Positions 24,201 through 36,899 of a stretch of DNA of 64,000 nucleotides are shown here, one piece after another. The notes beneath the pieces were generated by a model. That model was not told the origin of the DNA. It saw only the letters and a program-made list of their open reading frames with translations, and ran no database searches. Every line of letters starts with the position of its first letter. Within the stretch, counting starts at the first letter, position 1. Made by a program: the position numbers and the translations under genes. Origin of the DNA: Cymbidium sinense (taxonomy: Eukaryota; Streptophyta; Magnoliopsida; Asparagales; Orchidaceae); the NCBI GenBank assembly GCA_021442155.1, contig CM038214.1:141274040-141338039 (forward strand), written 5' to 3'.

Positions 24201-24812
24201 CTGATGATCTCCCTAATGAAAAAATCTTGAACTTAAGGGATACTAGTGTTCACTATTTGGAGATGTACTTTGATGGTGTGGCTTCCTCCCAAAGAGGACA
24301 AGAACCATAATATAAAATTCTAGGAAAGGAAGGGGTAGGAAAAGGTCTTTTAACTCTAGACAGTGATGTGATGAGATTCTCATATCATCTATGCAATCTT
24401 TGCACCAATAATGAAGCCAAATATGAGGCTCTAATTGTCGGTCTGGAGTTAGTCATTACTCTAAGCATCTTGAACATCAACATCTTCGGGGATTCTCAGC
24501 TAGTTATCAGCCAAGTAGTTGGGTCCTATAAGGTTATAAAGCCCAAGCTCTACCACTACCATAAGTATACCATATAGTTGTTGGCCCAAATCCTAGAGGT
24601 TATCATTTATAAGATTCCTCGAAGAGAGAATGCCATAGAGTATGATTCATTCGAGATTGCTAAGGAGTGCATGTCCGGAGGATGAGTCCATATCAATAAA
24701 GGCCCAAAATAAACAAGTCTTATCCCATAATAATATTGAACTCATAAAAAAGTACTCTCTTGAAGGGGAGGCTGCCATTGCCAAGAAGGATGAGGAGTTC
24801 TATTAGAGGTAA
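24201..24812 (+). pseudogene. Second RNase H-like domain, copy B, cut by block L
   Basis: It starts with EMYFDGVASSQRGQEP (about 24260-24307). A frame from 24368 reads NNEAKYEALIVGLEL, NIFGDSQLVISQVVGSYK and KLYHYHKYTI, with the acidic residues of an RNase H fold in place (Asp, Glu, Asp). The frame is broken at 24577, and a KKDEEFY segment ends at 24812, exactly where the sense copy of L begins. The integrase of copy B is missing from the window. Confidence 0.78.
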
Positions 24813-26099
24813 TGTGACCTCAGAATGAGCTCAACCCCTCCATCATACATAGGACTCCTTAGACTTTAAGAGTTCCTTAGTCTTAAGACACATCTAGTGA
24901 TTAGGTGGACACTCAAACCCAAAGCCTTAGAGACTTAGAAGAGTTAGCCATAGGAATATCATGCCTTAAGGTGAAATTTCCTACCCTTAGCCTAAACCAT
25001 TCCTCACTTTCTTTTCAAGTCAAACTCCAAATCAATTCTATTTATTTTCTCCAAACTCAAATCAATTCTATGATCAAAATCTATAATTGAAGTCCATGAT
25101 TGAAACCCATGATCAAAATCCAAAATTCTAAGTTTTGCCCAAGTCCTTAATCTTCCTTAAGGACTTACCCAAAATTATGATCTAAACTAAATGAAATGTT
25201 TAAGTTTTCTCATTCATTTACATTCTCATTTATACACATATATAAATGAAACATAAATTCAATCAAGCTAAACTCAAAATTCCAACTCAATCCATCAAAA
25301 TTTTCCTAAGTCTTTTAATTTTCCATTAATGAACTTAGCCAAAATCAACTCTAAGCCAATTCAAACTCATGGGATTTTCTCAAAACTCATTTATATTCTC
25401 ATCATATTCATATATATAAATGAATTATAAATAGAAATCAATTAAATCACACCCTCAAATTAAATTCCAAATCTAAAATCTTTCTTAAGACCTTAATTTT
25501 CCATTAATGGACTTAGCCTAGATCATGATCAAATCAATTCAAATTCATGGGATTTTATCAAAATTATTTATATCCTTTATATTATATAAATGAAATATAA
25601 ATACCCAATCAAACCAAATTAAAAAATTCAAACTTCAAACTCCAAAAGTTTCCTAAGTCCTTTAAATCCTTCTTAATGGACATAGCTCAAATCATGATTA
25701 AACCACTTTGAATCTTTAAATTTTCTCATGATCCATTTATATTCTCATTTATATTCACATATATTAATGAAATATAAATTTAAACAATCAAAACCAACCC
25801 CAAAAATTAAACTCAAATCAACTCAAAATCCAATCTAAGCCTTTCAAATCAAAATCTTGAACTTAGCCTAATCAACTTCAAATCAAGCCAAACTCTCTTA
25901 TTTATCTCATGATTCAATAAACCCTACAATCATGACTCATGTATAAATCCAAACTTCAATTACTCAATCAAAATCCAATTAAAAAATCAAACCTAAAATC
26001 CTTTCATATTCTTCCTTTGAATATGAAATTGCCAAATGGATCAAACCCCATTTGACTTTAAACCACTTGTAAATGGATTTATATTTCAATCATAATTCC

Positions 26100-27260
26100 A
26101 TATACAAGATCACTCAAGCTCAAATCAAGGTTTGACCAAGCCATTTGACCCACGTAGGCTCACTTGACTTAAAGTGACCTAAAGTACCCTTATGAGCCAA
26201 ATTCTAATCCTAACCAAATTATATTGAACCAAACTCATCTATGCCTCTCATCATGATCAACAATCATCATGGGATGATCAATCAATCAAATTGGGTCAAA
26301 CCAAGTCAAACCTAAAGGTTGACCAAGTCAACACTTAGCCCAAAATGAAACCTAACATAGCTAAATTCCACTATAGGCCAAGTTAATTGAAACCATTGAT
26401 CTAAGTTCACTGAAGACTTATGTTTGAACTTGACCAAACCAACATTTAAGCCTAACATAGCCGAATTGGCCACTTGACCCAAGTTGACCCAACTTGACCT
26501 AAAAAGTAAAAAATATGTCAAAACTTCATCTAAGCCAAATTGATCCAAACCAATGGGTCAAGTCCATCCCAAATCACTATGGAACTTGACCAAAGCCTCA
26601 ATTGGCCAACTAGACCTAACTTAGCCAAATTGACCTTAGACCCAACATGACCTAAAGGGGTCATGTTGAACCAAATTTGAACATAGCCCAAATTGATTGG
26701 AAACAAAGAAACCAACCAAACATAAAACTACCCTTGACCTACCTCAAATAGGTTAAATGGGTCAAATAGGTCAACTTTATCCATTTGACCTAAATGAAGT
26801 CATATGAGCCATATTCAAAACTATACCAAATTGAATCAAACCAAATCAACCAAAAGATTTCAAATGGTCATATGAACTTGACCCAACCCTTGGTTTGACC
26901 CAATTTGACCAATTGGTCAACTTGACCCAAGTTGACCCATTTTGACCTAAATGGGTCAACATGATCCAAACCTTATCAAATGAATTCCAAATCTCATGAA
27001 ACTTGGCCAAACCTAGTTTCTCCACATACCCAACATATCCAAAGTGCAAAAATCAACAAAATGGCCATCCTACCCCTAGGCCATAGAACAAATTTTGGCT
27101 TAATCCATGGGTAATTTGGTCATACCCTCTTCAAATTCACTTGAGGCTTTCCTAAAAGGTCAAGGGGACCTAATGAAGAGTGGTACACCCAATCCAATGG
27201 GTTTGGGTCAGCCTAATTGGTCCCAAGACCAAACCTGACCCCATTGGTCAAAATGGCTAA
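26100..27260. promoter_or_regulatory. W-box-like TTGACC cluster in block L (sense copy)
   Basis: By eye about thirty TTGAC[C/T] words or complements occur in 1.2 kb, many in the form TTGACCCAAGTTGACC. W-box cores are WRKY-factor sites. Whether this controls transcription or is only a repeat of a short word cannot be judged from sequence. Confidence 0.4.
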
Positions 27261-30200
27261 TTCAAAATCCATCTCCCACTCAAAGTCAAGTGCATGGGAG
27301 GTTGGTATTCAACTCAAAGCCTTAAACTGACCATGTGCAGGCATCTAACTAATCAGACAACCATCCCATTGTGATCAATTGGATCCAAATGACACATAAG
27401 CTTACGACCATCCGATCCTTCAAGGGGGAGATATAATCCCACTAATTGATTTTAAATCCATCATTCCTCAATTTGACTAAGCCCTAGAGAGTGTTTGGAG
27501 CCATCATAGAGCATTTCAAAGCTTCCTAGGAGAGAATTGAAATCAAGCATTCTCATTTTCTTTCCTTATAGGGAGCTCCTATTCAAACTTCCTCCTTCTA
27601 ATTCCATTGCCTTTGCATACTTCATCAGGGAGCTAAGTTAAGTGCACCTAAGCTTCCATTGAAGTTCCCATTGAAAGAAGGAGTTGAATTGGATCAAAGC
27701 CGCAAAGGGGAGCAAGGGGAGTTGGTCCATAGAGCAATCCACATAACCTCAATAGCTCATTCTTCCAACACAACTTCATCTCAACCAGACGAAGCTCCTC
27801 CAAGGGAATCAAGTGCCGATGATGACCTCCAAGGAGGTATCAAATTTTCCAACTACTTAGGATAGTGTGAAGAGAATTTTCAATTAAAGTGAATCCCACT
27901 ATTGGATGTGATGCTCCTTGGCTATGGTGTGGGTTAAGTTTGGTTGAATCAAGCTCAATCGAAGCTGATCTTCCCTAGATCATGGATGGCCTCTGTTGAT
28001 CAAGGGAAAAGAACCTGGGAGATCTCAACCATCCATCCGTACATTTTGGATGGACGACCAAGATTATTCCAGCATTTAGAATTTTCTTTATCATTTTTAA
28101 AACTACGGGGAGATCTCTGGCCGTCCGATCTTTGATCAAACAGTTGAGATCAAAGTGTGTCCATCTCAGCCACCTTTTGTATTTGACAACTTAAGTGAGC
28201 AACTCACTACACAATGCATGTAAATTATGCTGACCGACGCCGCCACGCATCACATCATGAGCTATAGGATTAATTAGGATGTTTTAATTAATGCAAATTA
28301 ATCTAAGAATCTTCTAAAATTTATATCTCTTTCAATAAAATTAAAAAAAATGAAATAAATTTCTATGAAAAGATAATTCAACCTAGAATATTTTAAGATT
28401 AATTTCAAGGGATTTTGAATTATTCTTTTTTCTAATTGTGGGCTTTATTAGAAACATCATTTTAATTACCTTTTAATTAAGCCATTAATTCCAAACTTCT
28501 TGGGTATATTTTAGGGATGACTTCCTCTAATTTTCTTGGGATTTATTGAAACCTTAATAAGGGGAATTTCATATGGATTTCTTAATTACCCTCCTTATGT
28601 AATTAAGCATAATTAAGATATGATTAGTAGTTTTAATCCATGATTAGGGTTGATTAAGGTCAGATCCAATATATAGGAGAATTAAGGAATAATTTTGTAA
28701 CATTTCCCTTAAGCAATTCCATAAACCCCCTTTTCTCTTATTAATCTCCTCGTAATTAAGGGTTAATTCATTATTTTTTCCCTTAATTATATTCTTAAAA
28801 AGTTTTAAAAAGTTTTAGAACTTAATTAATCTACTTTGGGTAGATGCTTAGGTGTTTAATAGCCTAAGTTCAATTAAGGAAATCAAAACCCAATTCATAT
28901 GTGTGAAAGGGTGTTTTGAAATTAGCTAAACCCTTAGCTTAATTAACCTTTAATCATGAGCCAAATTGCATTAGGCCTTTTTCTTATTAGGTGCATTGCA
29001 AATTTAAATTCCTTGTGAGTTTTTATGTCATCTTATTTGCTCAAAATTATTTGGCTATTTATTTTAAGGTGGTGTAGGTAAGTGTTAATTAAATTACTTA
29101 ATTCATAACTTAACCCAATTTATACATAAAAATGGATCTAATTATCTAAAAATTAAACAAGAATATCAAACACATATGGGAATGGGTTAGGAACAACAAA
29201 CTTAACTCACCTTTTCAAAATTAAATCAAACTTAAAACTAAAAAAAATCATAATGAATGTCATGTATTTAGGATTTATTTTAAACTTTGATTTATTTTAA
29301 ACTTTCTTATTTTATAAGAATGTATTTAGGATTTAATTAAAGTAAGTTTGTTTACATACTTTTATTACTTTGAGTCTTTCCCAACATGTTAAATTTGTAT
29401 GTCATGTGATTTCATGCATTCATATTTTTCAAAATTCAAGTTTAAAATGAAATAAGTAGAAATATGAATGACTATTATCGTTATTAAACCCAAATTATTT
29501 TCAAAACATATAAATCAACTATCAAATCTAAAAGTATGATACTTATACTTTAATTATAAGCTTGCATGTGAAAGATTATAGAGGTATGCTTAGCATAGGT
29601 TTCCTTTCTCTCATATGTTGGTATCATTTTGAATAGGAATTTAGTGAGATATATGGTTTATTTGTAAAGGACCTAAGACTCACCTAATTCCATATCCTAT
29701 TCATATTTATTCTATCACCTAAGAGGGTTACCTATAATTGCATACATAAATTGCATAAACAAAATGAATCCATTAATACAACTTTTTCATTCTTCCTTTC
29801 CATTTCATTTATTTCATACACATGTTTGTATTTAAGGAAAGTGGTATATTAGTCTAGACAACCCCAAGGTTGTGAGGTTTTATGTAGCCCTAAATAGGTC
29901 TTATACCTTACATCTCTGGTTAACAATGGCGCTGTACTCACTTTTGCCTTTCTTACGTTTATCTGTGTATGTGAAAATTTGGATAAAAAAACCCCTTTCT
30001 ACTTAAGAAAAATCATGCATATTCAACTTCTAAATTTTCTTAAAGGATTACTTAGCATGCATCATAAAGTATGTTAAATATTCTCATTTGTATGTATAGA
30101 TATGCTTAGGGTCCATCCATATGCATGTTATATATGTTGGGAAAGAAATGAAGTAATGTGTTATGTGAATTTTGATTCATTTTATTTAATTTTAAAATGC

Positions 30201-31148
30201 CTTTCTTTTTGAATAAGTTTGTTTAGAGTTCATCTAAACTTTGGATTTATTAAAAGATTTAATCAAAACATTCACCTAAACAAAACTAAAGTGTGAACCT
30301 ACTTTAGAAATTACTTAGGTTAAGGTAGGAAGGAGAAGTTATCTTCTCTTTCCATCTATTCATAACTTAGTAATTAATTGTAGGATCCACTTAAACTAAA
30401 TCAAAATATAAAATAAAATCAACCAAAAATAATATAACAACTTAAATGAAACCCTCCTCTAAGTTGAACATGTTTTCACACTTAGAAAATTTGAACCTAA
30501 AGCCATAGCTAAGCATACCACACAAACTTTCAAAACACACACATTAGCCTAAGTCACCACTTCTAGCTTTAGGTTAGGTCGGTGCATGGTTTGATATTTT
30601 GTTTTATTTTGTGATATATGTTTTAGACTGGATGTTAGGGTGTATGCTCATAAATGATGGTAGGACATTCTTAGTCTAGCTTTTATGTAGAGGATTGTGC
30701 TTAATGGGCGCTATCATAAATAAAAATATAAAACTTTTTCTTGAGGTGCTTTATACCCCTATGCATAATAATAGTGGACTTAGTCACCCATGTGTGATGA
30801 TAAGTCCAATATACATGCTTGAGATTTGTGTGGTTTATTTTAGCTAACTTTTGTTTTGCTGATGTTAGTTAGATTTCCACTTTTCCTTTTCATGTAAATT
30901 CATGCAATTAGGATTTTGGAATAATTGTTATGGGGATTAGGATGAGCATTGGTCATAAGATCTTATCTTATGTACCATGTGAAGCCTTGGAACATCTACC
31001 TTCCAATCATCCAAAAGAAAGAACTAAAGAAGAAAGAAGAAATGAAGAAAGAAGAAATAAAGCTTGAAGACCCCCATAATCATGAATTCCTTGCTTAATT
31101 GTAATTTAATTCATTTGTAATCAGGGTTCTATAAGGTTAGAGCTCGGC

Positions 31149-31155
31149 TATATAA
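31149..31155 (+). promoter_or_regulatory. Possible TATA box of the long LTR
   Basis: TATATAA lies in the sequence GGCTATATAATTG about 1.45 kb before the presumed LTR end, in LTR-sense orientation. In an AT-rich region such a word is expected by chance. It is recorded as a candidate only. Confidence 0.2.
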
Positions 31156-32600
31156 TTGATATTTTTTTTGGTGTGCGTGGTGCCGAATGACTTTTTTAAT
31201 CTTTTATTAGCTTTATAAATTGTTTGATAATTTGTTTAGCTTTTGAATTAAGTGGCATAGTTTTCCTAGTTCCTTCCTCACTTTATGTTTGGCCTAGATG
31301 TGGATTAGGCTCTTTAGGGAAAAACTAAATCTTTTACCCAACTTAACAACTCCAAATAAAAATTAGACAACTCATAACCTCACCTAAAGCTTAGTTTTAA
31401 AATCAATATAAAAGAATTAGCAACCCCCTTAACTCGATGAGCATTACTTTTGTAATATCATGCACAACAGCATCGTATTTCACTCTTGATTGGAGGGCTT
31501 TCATTTTTTTCCAAAGAAACTTGGCTTGACCTTTGAGAGCCATGGTGAAAACTCACCTCCTCCCTTCTTGCCAATTTTGGCCAATAACCTTCTTTCTCAT
31601 TCATTAGTCATATGAATCCTATTAGCCCGAGTCAAAATAATTATCCAAAGATTAAAATAAAATTGAAGTTTGACTTGCATTAGATTTAGGTCATTTGAAG
31701 CATTCCCTTTACATGATCTAGTTTCTTTAGAGAGTGAGTTTAAGGACTTAGTCTCTTTCTAAATAAATAATAACCTAGCTATCTTGCATAAGTATAAAGA
31801 CTTGCCTACATATATTTAAAATCATAGGAGGAGTTAGTTGATAGCCACCCCCAGGAGGTTGTAAGTCCAAGCTATCGGGTGGTTTGTCCTCTCTTATGGA
31901 GGCAAATTAATTACCCATTTTTGGCTTAGATTTAGGTTATGCTTTCAGCCCTCGCCAAAGCTCCATAGATTTAGGTTCTGAGGTTGCTTATCCCCTTTCT
32001 TGGGCCATAAGCATAATTCCTCACTTCTTAAGAATTTCCTCAATCTTGTGTTAAGGAGTCATAAGTCTAAGTTTTGAATGAAAAATTCAACTTAAACAAA
32101 CTAAGTCAATTTAAAAAATGTAAAGCCCAACTATATGATAATTTGAGATGCTCGCTAGGTTTCCCAGCATCTTGGGCATCTCCTACTTATCTTCCATTTT
32201 GGCTTCGATAATAACTCTCTCTTTTGATCAATCCCATTTGATCTTTTAAAAATGAACCAATAGATTGATAGTCCTCTCCTATTGAAATCTTCAAAGACAA
32301 TGATCATTTACCTTAATCAAGAGTTTTCCTAAAGAATCCCCATTCCTTAGGATGTAATAAACTATGGGGGCTTGCCCCTATAAGAAACTTAACGAACCCA
32401 ATTTAAAATAAACCATGCTTTACCTTTCCATGTAAAGTAGGGGAAGAATCTCTAGTACATATGCATACCTATTATCCTTAGGATGCTTTAGTGAGGTGGT
32501 TATGACCATTAAGGGGTAGTGACTTCTATATTTTGAGATATACTATTTCCTTGATGATGTACTTGATCACCTAAATAAGCACATCTGTGGATCTGCATGG

Positions 32601-33162
32601 CATCCTAAAAAGATGAATTTCTACAGTCTTCTATTTCATTTCTCCCCACATATTTGAAAGGTGACCCGTATATATAGATTTTTCTCCACAGATTTTTGTC
32701 CACAAATTTTTGGTAAATGATTGTTGTCTTTGAGTATCGATAGTGAGTTTGTACTTCGGTATGAATCCAAGAATATCTCTCTTTCCATTGGCACTTAGCT
32801 CATTTCATTCTTGAGTTGAGTTATCCAACATCTTTAGGTTTTAGGACCACAATATTTGTTGGTCTTAAAATCCCCATTAGGTTCTCCAACGGGTAAAAAT
32901 GAAAAGATCTAAATAAAAAAGAAAACACTTTAAAGACTTCCTCCTTATCATTTTTATGATAAGGAAATGTTCATCCTAAAATAATAAAGATAAAATAAAT
33001 CTTCCATAAGAACTTTTCTTTTCAAAGCACCTTTTCAAAAATGCACTTAATAAAATTTTTTCCACAAAATTTTGTCACCCTCATTTAGCAATTTTCAAAA
33101 TTATTACATGTTGGGATTTTCAAAAATAAGACTAACAACATTTTCAAAAAGCACAAATGAAC
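32601..33162 (+). mobile_element. Leader of element D, first part
   Basis: A non-coding stretch after block L with no counterpart in copies A-C. It has no recognisable primer-binding site and no reading frame. Its right part begins to show TTTTCAAAA words that lead into the hairpin series. Confidence 0.45.
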
Positions 33163-34867
33163 ATCTTCTTTCAATTCGCTTTGATGAAGATTTCATTTTT
33201 AAAAGAAAATGAATAATCATCTTTCTAAAAATCAAAAGCAAAATCATAAAGTGTTCAAAAGAACACATGAATCTTCCTATTCAATACATTCACACTTATT
33301 GAATGGAAGGTTTATTTTCAAACAAAATAAAACTTTTCAAAAAGCACACATTAATCTTCCTATTCAAAACTCTCACACTTATTGAATGGAAAATTCATTT
33401 CCAAACAAAATTAAAATTTTGAAAAAGCACACATGAATTTTCTGTTCAATACACTCACACCTATTGAATGGAAGTTTCATTTGTAAACAAAATTAAACTT
33501 TTCAAAAAGCACAAATGAATATCTTCATTTAATATACTCAAATTTATTAAATGAAGATTTCATTCCCAACTAAAAAATAAATATCATTTGGGAAATCCCA
33601 CATAAACATATCCCACATATGATTAAGTTGGAATTCCTCTCTTTAAAAAAAAAAAAAGCAATAATCACACACAAAACAAAATTTTCATATTTCAAAAAAA
33701 GATTGATCTCCATTCTACATACCTAAATTTGTTGAATGGAAGTACCCTTTTCAAAAATTAAAACTTAAACAATCATAATTCAAAATTTTCAAAACACATT
33801 TTTGGAACTTCATTTAGCATACTCAAATTTGCTAAGTGAAGTTTCCAAATCCAAAATCCCAAAAAAAACAAAAAAAATCAACAATCATATTTCAAAATTT
33901 TTCAAAACACATTTTTTGGAACTTCATTTAGCATATTCAAATTTGCTAAGTGAAGTTTATAAATCCAAAATCAAAATCAACAATCATATTTCAAAATTTT
34001 CAAACACATTTGGAACTTCATTTAACATACCCAAATTTGTTAAGTGAAGTCTCCAAAGTCAAAATCCAAAACTTTCAAACACCTTTTGGAACCTCATTTA
34101 GCATACTCAAAATTGCTAAGTGAAGTCTCCAAAGTCAAAACCAAAATTCTCAAACACCTTTGGAACTTTTTTCCTTAGCATACCAAATTTTCTAAGGAGA
34201 AGTTTCCATTTTCAAAACAAAAAAAAATAAAAAATTTCCATTTCACAAAACTAAGTGGTACTTCATCTTTAACATACTAAATTTGCTAAAGTTAAATATC
34301 GACTTTCAAACACATAAAAAAAAATGAAATACTTAGGATTCCTTTAGCACCAAATTATATACCTTTTCAAAATCAAAACATCAAAACAAAAAATGAAACA
34401 CTTAGGATTTTCTTAGCATACCTAAATTTGCTAAGAATCTTATTTTCAAAAATCAAACAAAACACACTTGGATTCTTCACTTAGCATACCAAAATTTTGC
34501 TAAGTGAGAATTCCAAATTTTCCAAAATCAAAACAAAATTCACAATCACATTCTCAAACACTTCACTTAGCATACCTAAATTTGCTAAGTATATGAAAGT
34601 CCAAAATAATCAAACAAAAAAAAAAAATCAATTTGACCCTTACTTTAACATGCCAAAATTTGTTAAAGGAAAAGGTCCTCAAATCAAAAATTCAAATTCA
34701 AACAAAACATGAACCTACGGAAGCATCCTTATCAAAATTTTGAATCCATATTTTAACATACCTAAATTTGTTGAAGTTTGGATTTATATTCAAATTCCAC
34801 TTTCAATCAATCTTCTCAAATCCATTTGAACCCCACTTAACACTTTCATGTTGTTGGATGTGGGTTC
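33163..34867 (+). repeat. Tandem series of ~17 covarying hairpins in the leader of element D
   Basis: Repeats of about 80-125 bp each contain an inverted repeat of 8-15 bp around a loop of about 7-14 nt, mostly a TAC(C/T)(T/C)AAATT-like sequence. Examples: CTTCATTTAATA pairs with TATTAAATGAAG (33523-33556); CTTCATTTAGCA with TGCTAAGTGAAG (33808-33841); CTTCATTTAACA with TGTTAAGTGAAG (34016-34049); ATTCAATA with TATTGAAT (33279-33305); ACTTAGCA with TGCTAAGT (34478-34507 and 34564-34590). Stem bases differ between repeats but both arms change together. Between hairpins the sequence is A-rich with TTTTCAAAACAC. It lies between block L and the gag start. Confidence 0.75.
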
Positions 34868-34981
34868 AAAATTTTAAATTTAAAATTCAAAAATCTATAG
34901 AAATAAAAATATGATACAAATTCATCTATCATTGTAGATCTTTATATAGTAGCGCTCAAATCGGCCACTTATGTTGTTGAA

Positions 34982-36899
34982 ATGGCCAGTTCTCAGAAGT
35001 TTGTTTTTACCTTCCCCCATGGTATGGATTTGACTTTAGATCAAGCTGACTTCTCCCGTATGGACCATACTCATCTGATTCACTTTGGTCAGGGATTTGA
35101 GGGGCTAGGATTACTTTTTAGGGTACTCCCCTCACTACAGTTAGTAGGACCAAGGTGACCGAGCATAAGCCGATCATCAGAATAGACTAACCATCTGACT
35201 CTGATGTCTACATGCTGAGGAGGAATGATATGACTGTACCACAGACTCCAGTCATAGTTGTGCTCGTAGTACCAGCTCTGATTGTAGTTCGCCCAAGGTT
35301 TCTCATGCTGCCCTAGTGAGGGTTAGCACCATATCATCTATACCCTCCAAGGGTAAGGCTCCGTTGGTCTCAGGGCTTGCCTCCCCTACATTTGAGTATG
35401 GTTTTAGCTTGCACTCCTCACATCAAACCCATACACAATGTAGGAATAAGAACTACTTGATCAAGCGATACCACACCAGGATGGCCAGGGAGTTAAAGGT
35501 AGTAGCCCATTTAGCCATGGAAGAGTTCCCCATTGTCACTTCACCACTTTAACAGTTCCATCCATCTCTGCATGAGATAGAGAGATGTCAAGAGGATCTC
35601 ATCACCACCTGGGTGCATTTTTAGCCAGCTTCGAGGGAGGTCACGCCGCCTACGATCTTTCTTACCCCAGGTAGGTCGAGCATATGGATTCTCACAGTCC
35701 GGGGCACAATTTGATCTCTGATATATTATCCCCTGTAGCGTAGGGAAGTAAATTTTCTATGAGAGTGCTTGTGAGGCCCATACATTACTAGCAAGGAGAG
35801 ATATAGGTTCAACCGTCTAGTAGGCAATGTCTGCATTGATTGATTTTCCAGCTCGACACGCTACCGCACCAACTATACTGGCAGTATTCTTCTCACTGAG
35901 ACTAGCCACCACAGGAGGGCAGTTCCTATGCACAGAGAGTCGGTGGTGTCTCCACCTGACTGCTCTACCCCTCATCCTCCATCGCCAGTACAAGTTACAA
36001 CTTCTCCCATTCTATCTAAGGCCATAAAGTCTGCATCTGGGGAAACATGCACCCTGTTGGTGATTCAGCTATGGCCGAGGGATCCTACCCCTTCTACACC
36101 ACCCATTGATGTAGGTCTGAGCTCTCCTTCTCAACCTTCTATCTCAATAATGGTGCATAAGGAGTGGCGACCCTGAAGCATCATGGTCATCCATTCACTC
36201 TACACAAATGTGATGAGATGGTGATAGTTATTATAGATATTTCAAATGAAAGTCTAGCTGCACTAGTGGTAGTGGAACATCCTAGGATTGCTACCCTCTC
36301 ATAACCAGTAGTAGTCAGGAGTGTCATTCATCCAATGAGTACAGTCCACACAAGATTGACTCTCTAGTGATAAGTGAGGTTCGATGCCTCTAAGTGCACG
36401 ATAGTGATCACACTGGTCATCCTAGACTAATTCTACCTGCTCAGATGGATCACTCATTAGATAAGATAGTTGCACATTATTTCATGGAGAAGAAGGAGAT
36501 CTTGAGGTACGACTGATCAAATAAAGAGAAAGTCAACTTTGATCCCAATGAAGATGACCTATTGGGTGACTCTCAGAGTGCATGGTCTAGATGATCTCTT
36601 CTTGGGGAACAACAAGCCATGGAAGGTGATGAGGTTGTTCAAGAAGAAACCGAATCAACCCAAAGACCCGAGGAAGAATGATGACCAGATTGATAAAATG
36701 GCATGTCAATTATAAGACTTGTTAGCAAAGTGTCCTCTTCATCCTACTATACGATGTTACCAGTTAGTGCATGTCTTGGACCCAACCAAGACTCTACCTC
36801 CTATTGAACAAGGTAGCACTAGGCTGTATAGGAATGTAGTGGAAATTACCTCCATACAATAAAAAGATATAAAATCTATGGTTAAGTAGCAGGTGAAGG
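34982..36899 (+). pseudogene. Start of gag, or an upstream ORF, of element D (decayed)
   Basis: The ATG at 34982 opens a 58-codon frame beginning MASSQKFVFTFPHGMDLTL and ending at 35158. Further interrupted coding-like sequence follows to about 36900: an open stretch at 35316-35552, Ser/Pro-rich frames at 35827-36176, and a KVNFDPNEDDLLGDSQSAWS stretch near 36530-36590. G+C is higher than in the surrounding DNA. Tat/Ogre elements often carry an extra ORF before gag, and this could be such an ORF or the N-terminal part of Gag. I do not recognise a domain. The start was chosen because it is the first ATG after the hairpin leader. Confidence 0.5.

Larger units (their letters stand above)
24813..32600 (+). 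mobile_element. Block L in sense orientation: probable 5' LTR of nested element D
   Basis: It starts TGTGACCTC at 24813 inside the second RNase H of copy B and is the reverse complement of 1987-9252 along its length. It precedes a leader, gag and protease in the same orientation, which is where a 5' LTR should be. The 3' limit is uncertain: homology fades between 32590 and 32640, and CA followed by TGG (32596-32600) would suit an LTR end and a primer-binding site, but the following bases do not match a tRNA that I recognise. At about 7.8 kb it would be unusually long for an LTR, so composite structure is possible. Confidence 0.5.

Noticed and set aside
27659..28135. Two open frames in L that might be a small protein
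   Set aside because: The equivalents in the antisense copies (about 6450-6900 and 47700-48200) are not open and show no shared peptide.
32590..32640. Primer-binding site after the presumed LTR
   Set aside because: CA followed by TGG is present at 32596-32600, but the next bases do not match a plant tRNA 3' end that I can recognise, so it was not listed as a feature.
33163..34867. CRISPR array
   Set aside because: The spacing is irregular, the repeats diverge, spacers are similar A-rich sequence, and the setting is a plant retroelement.
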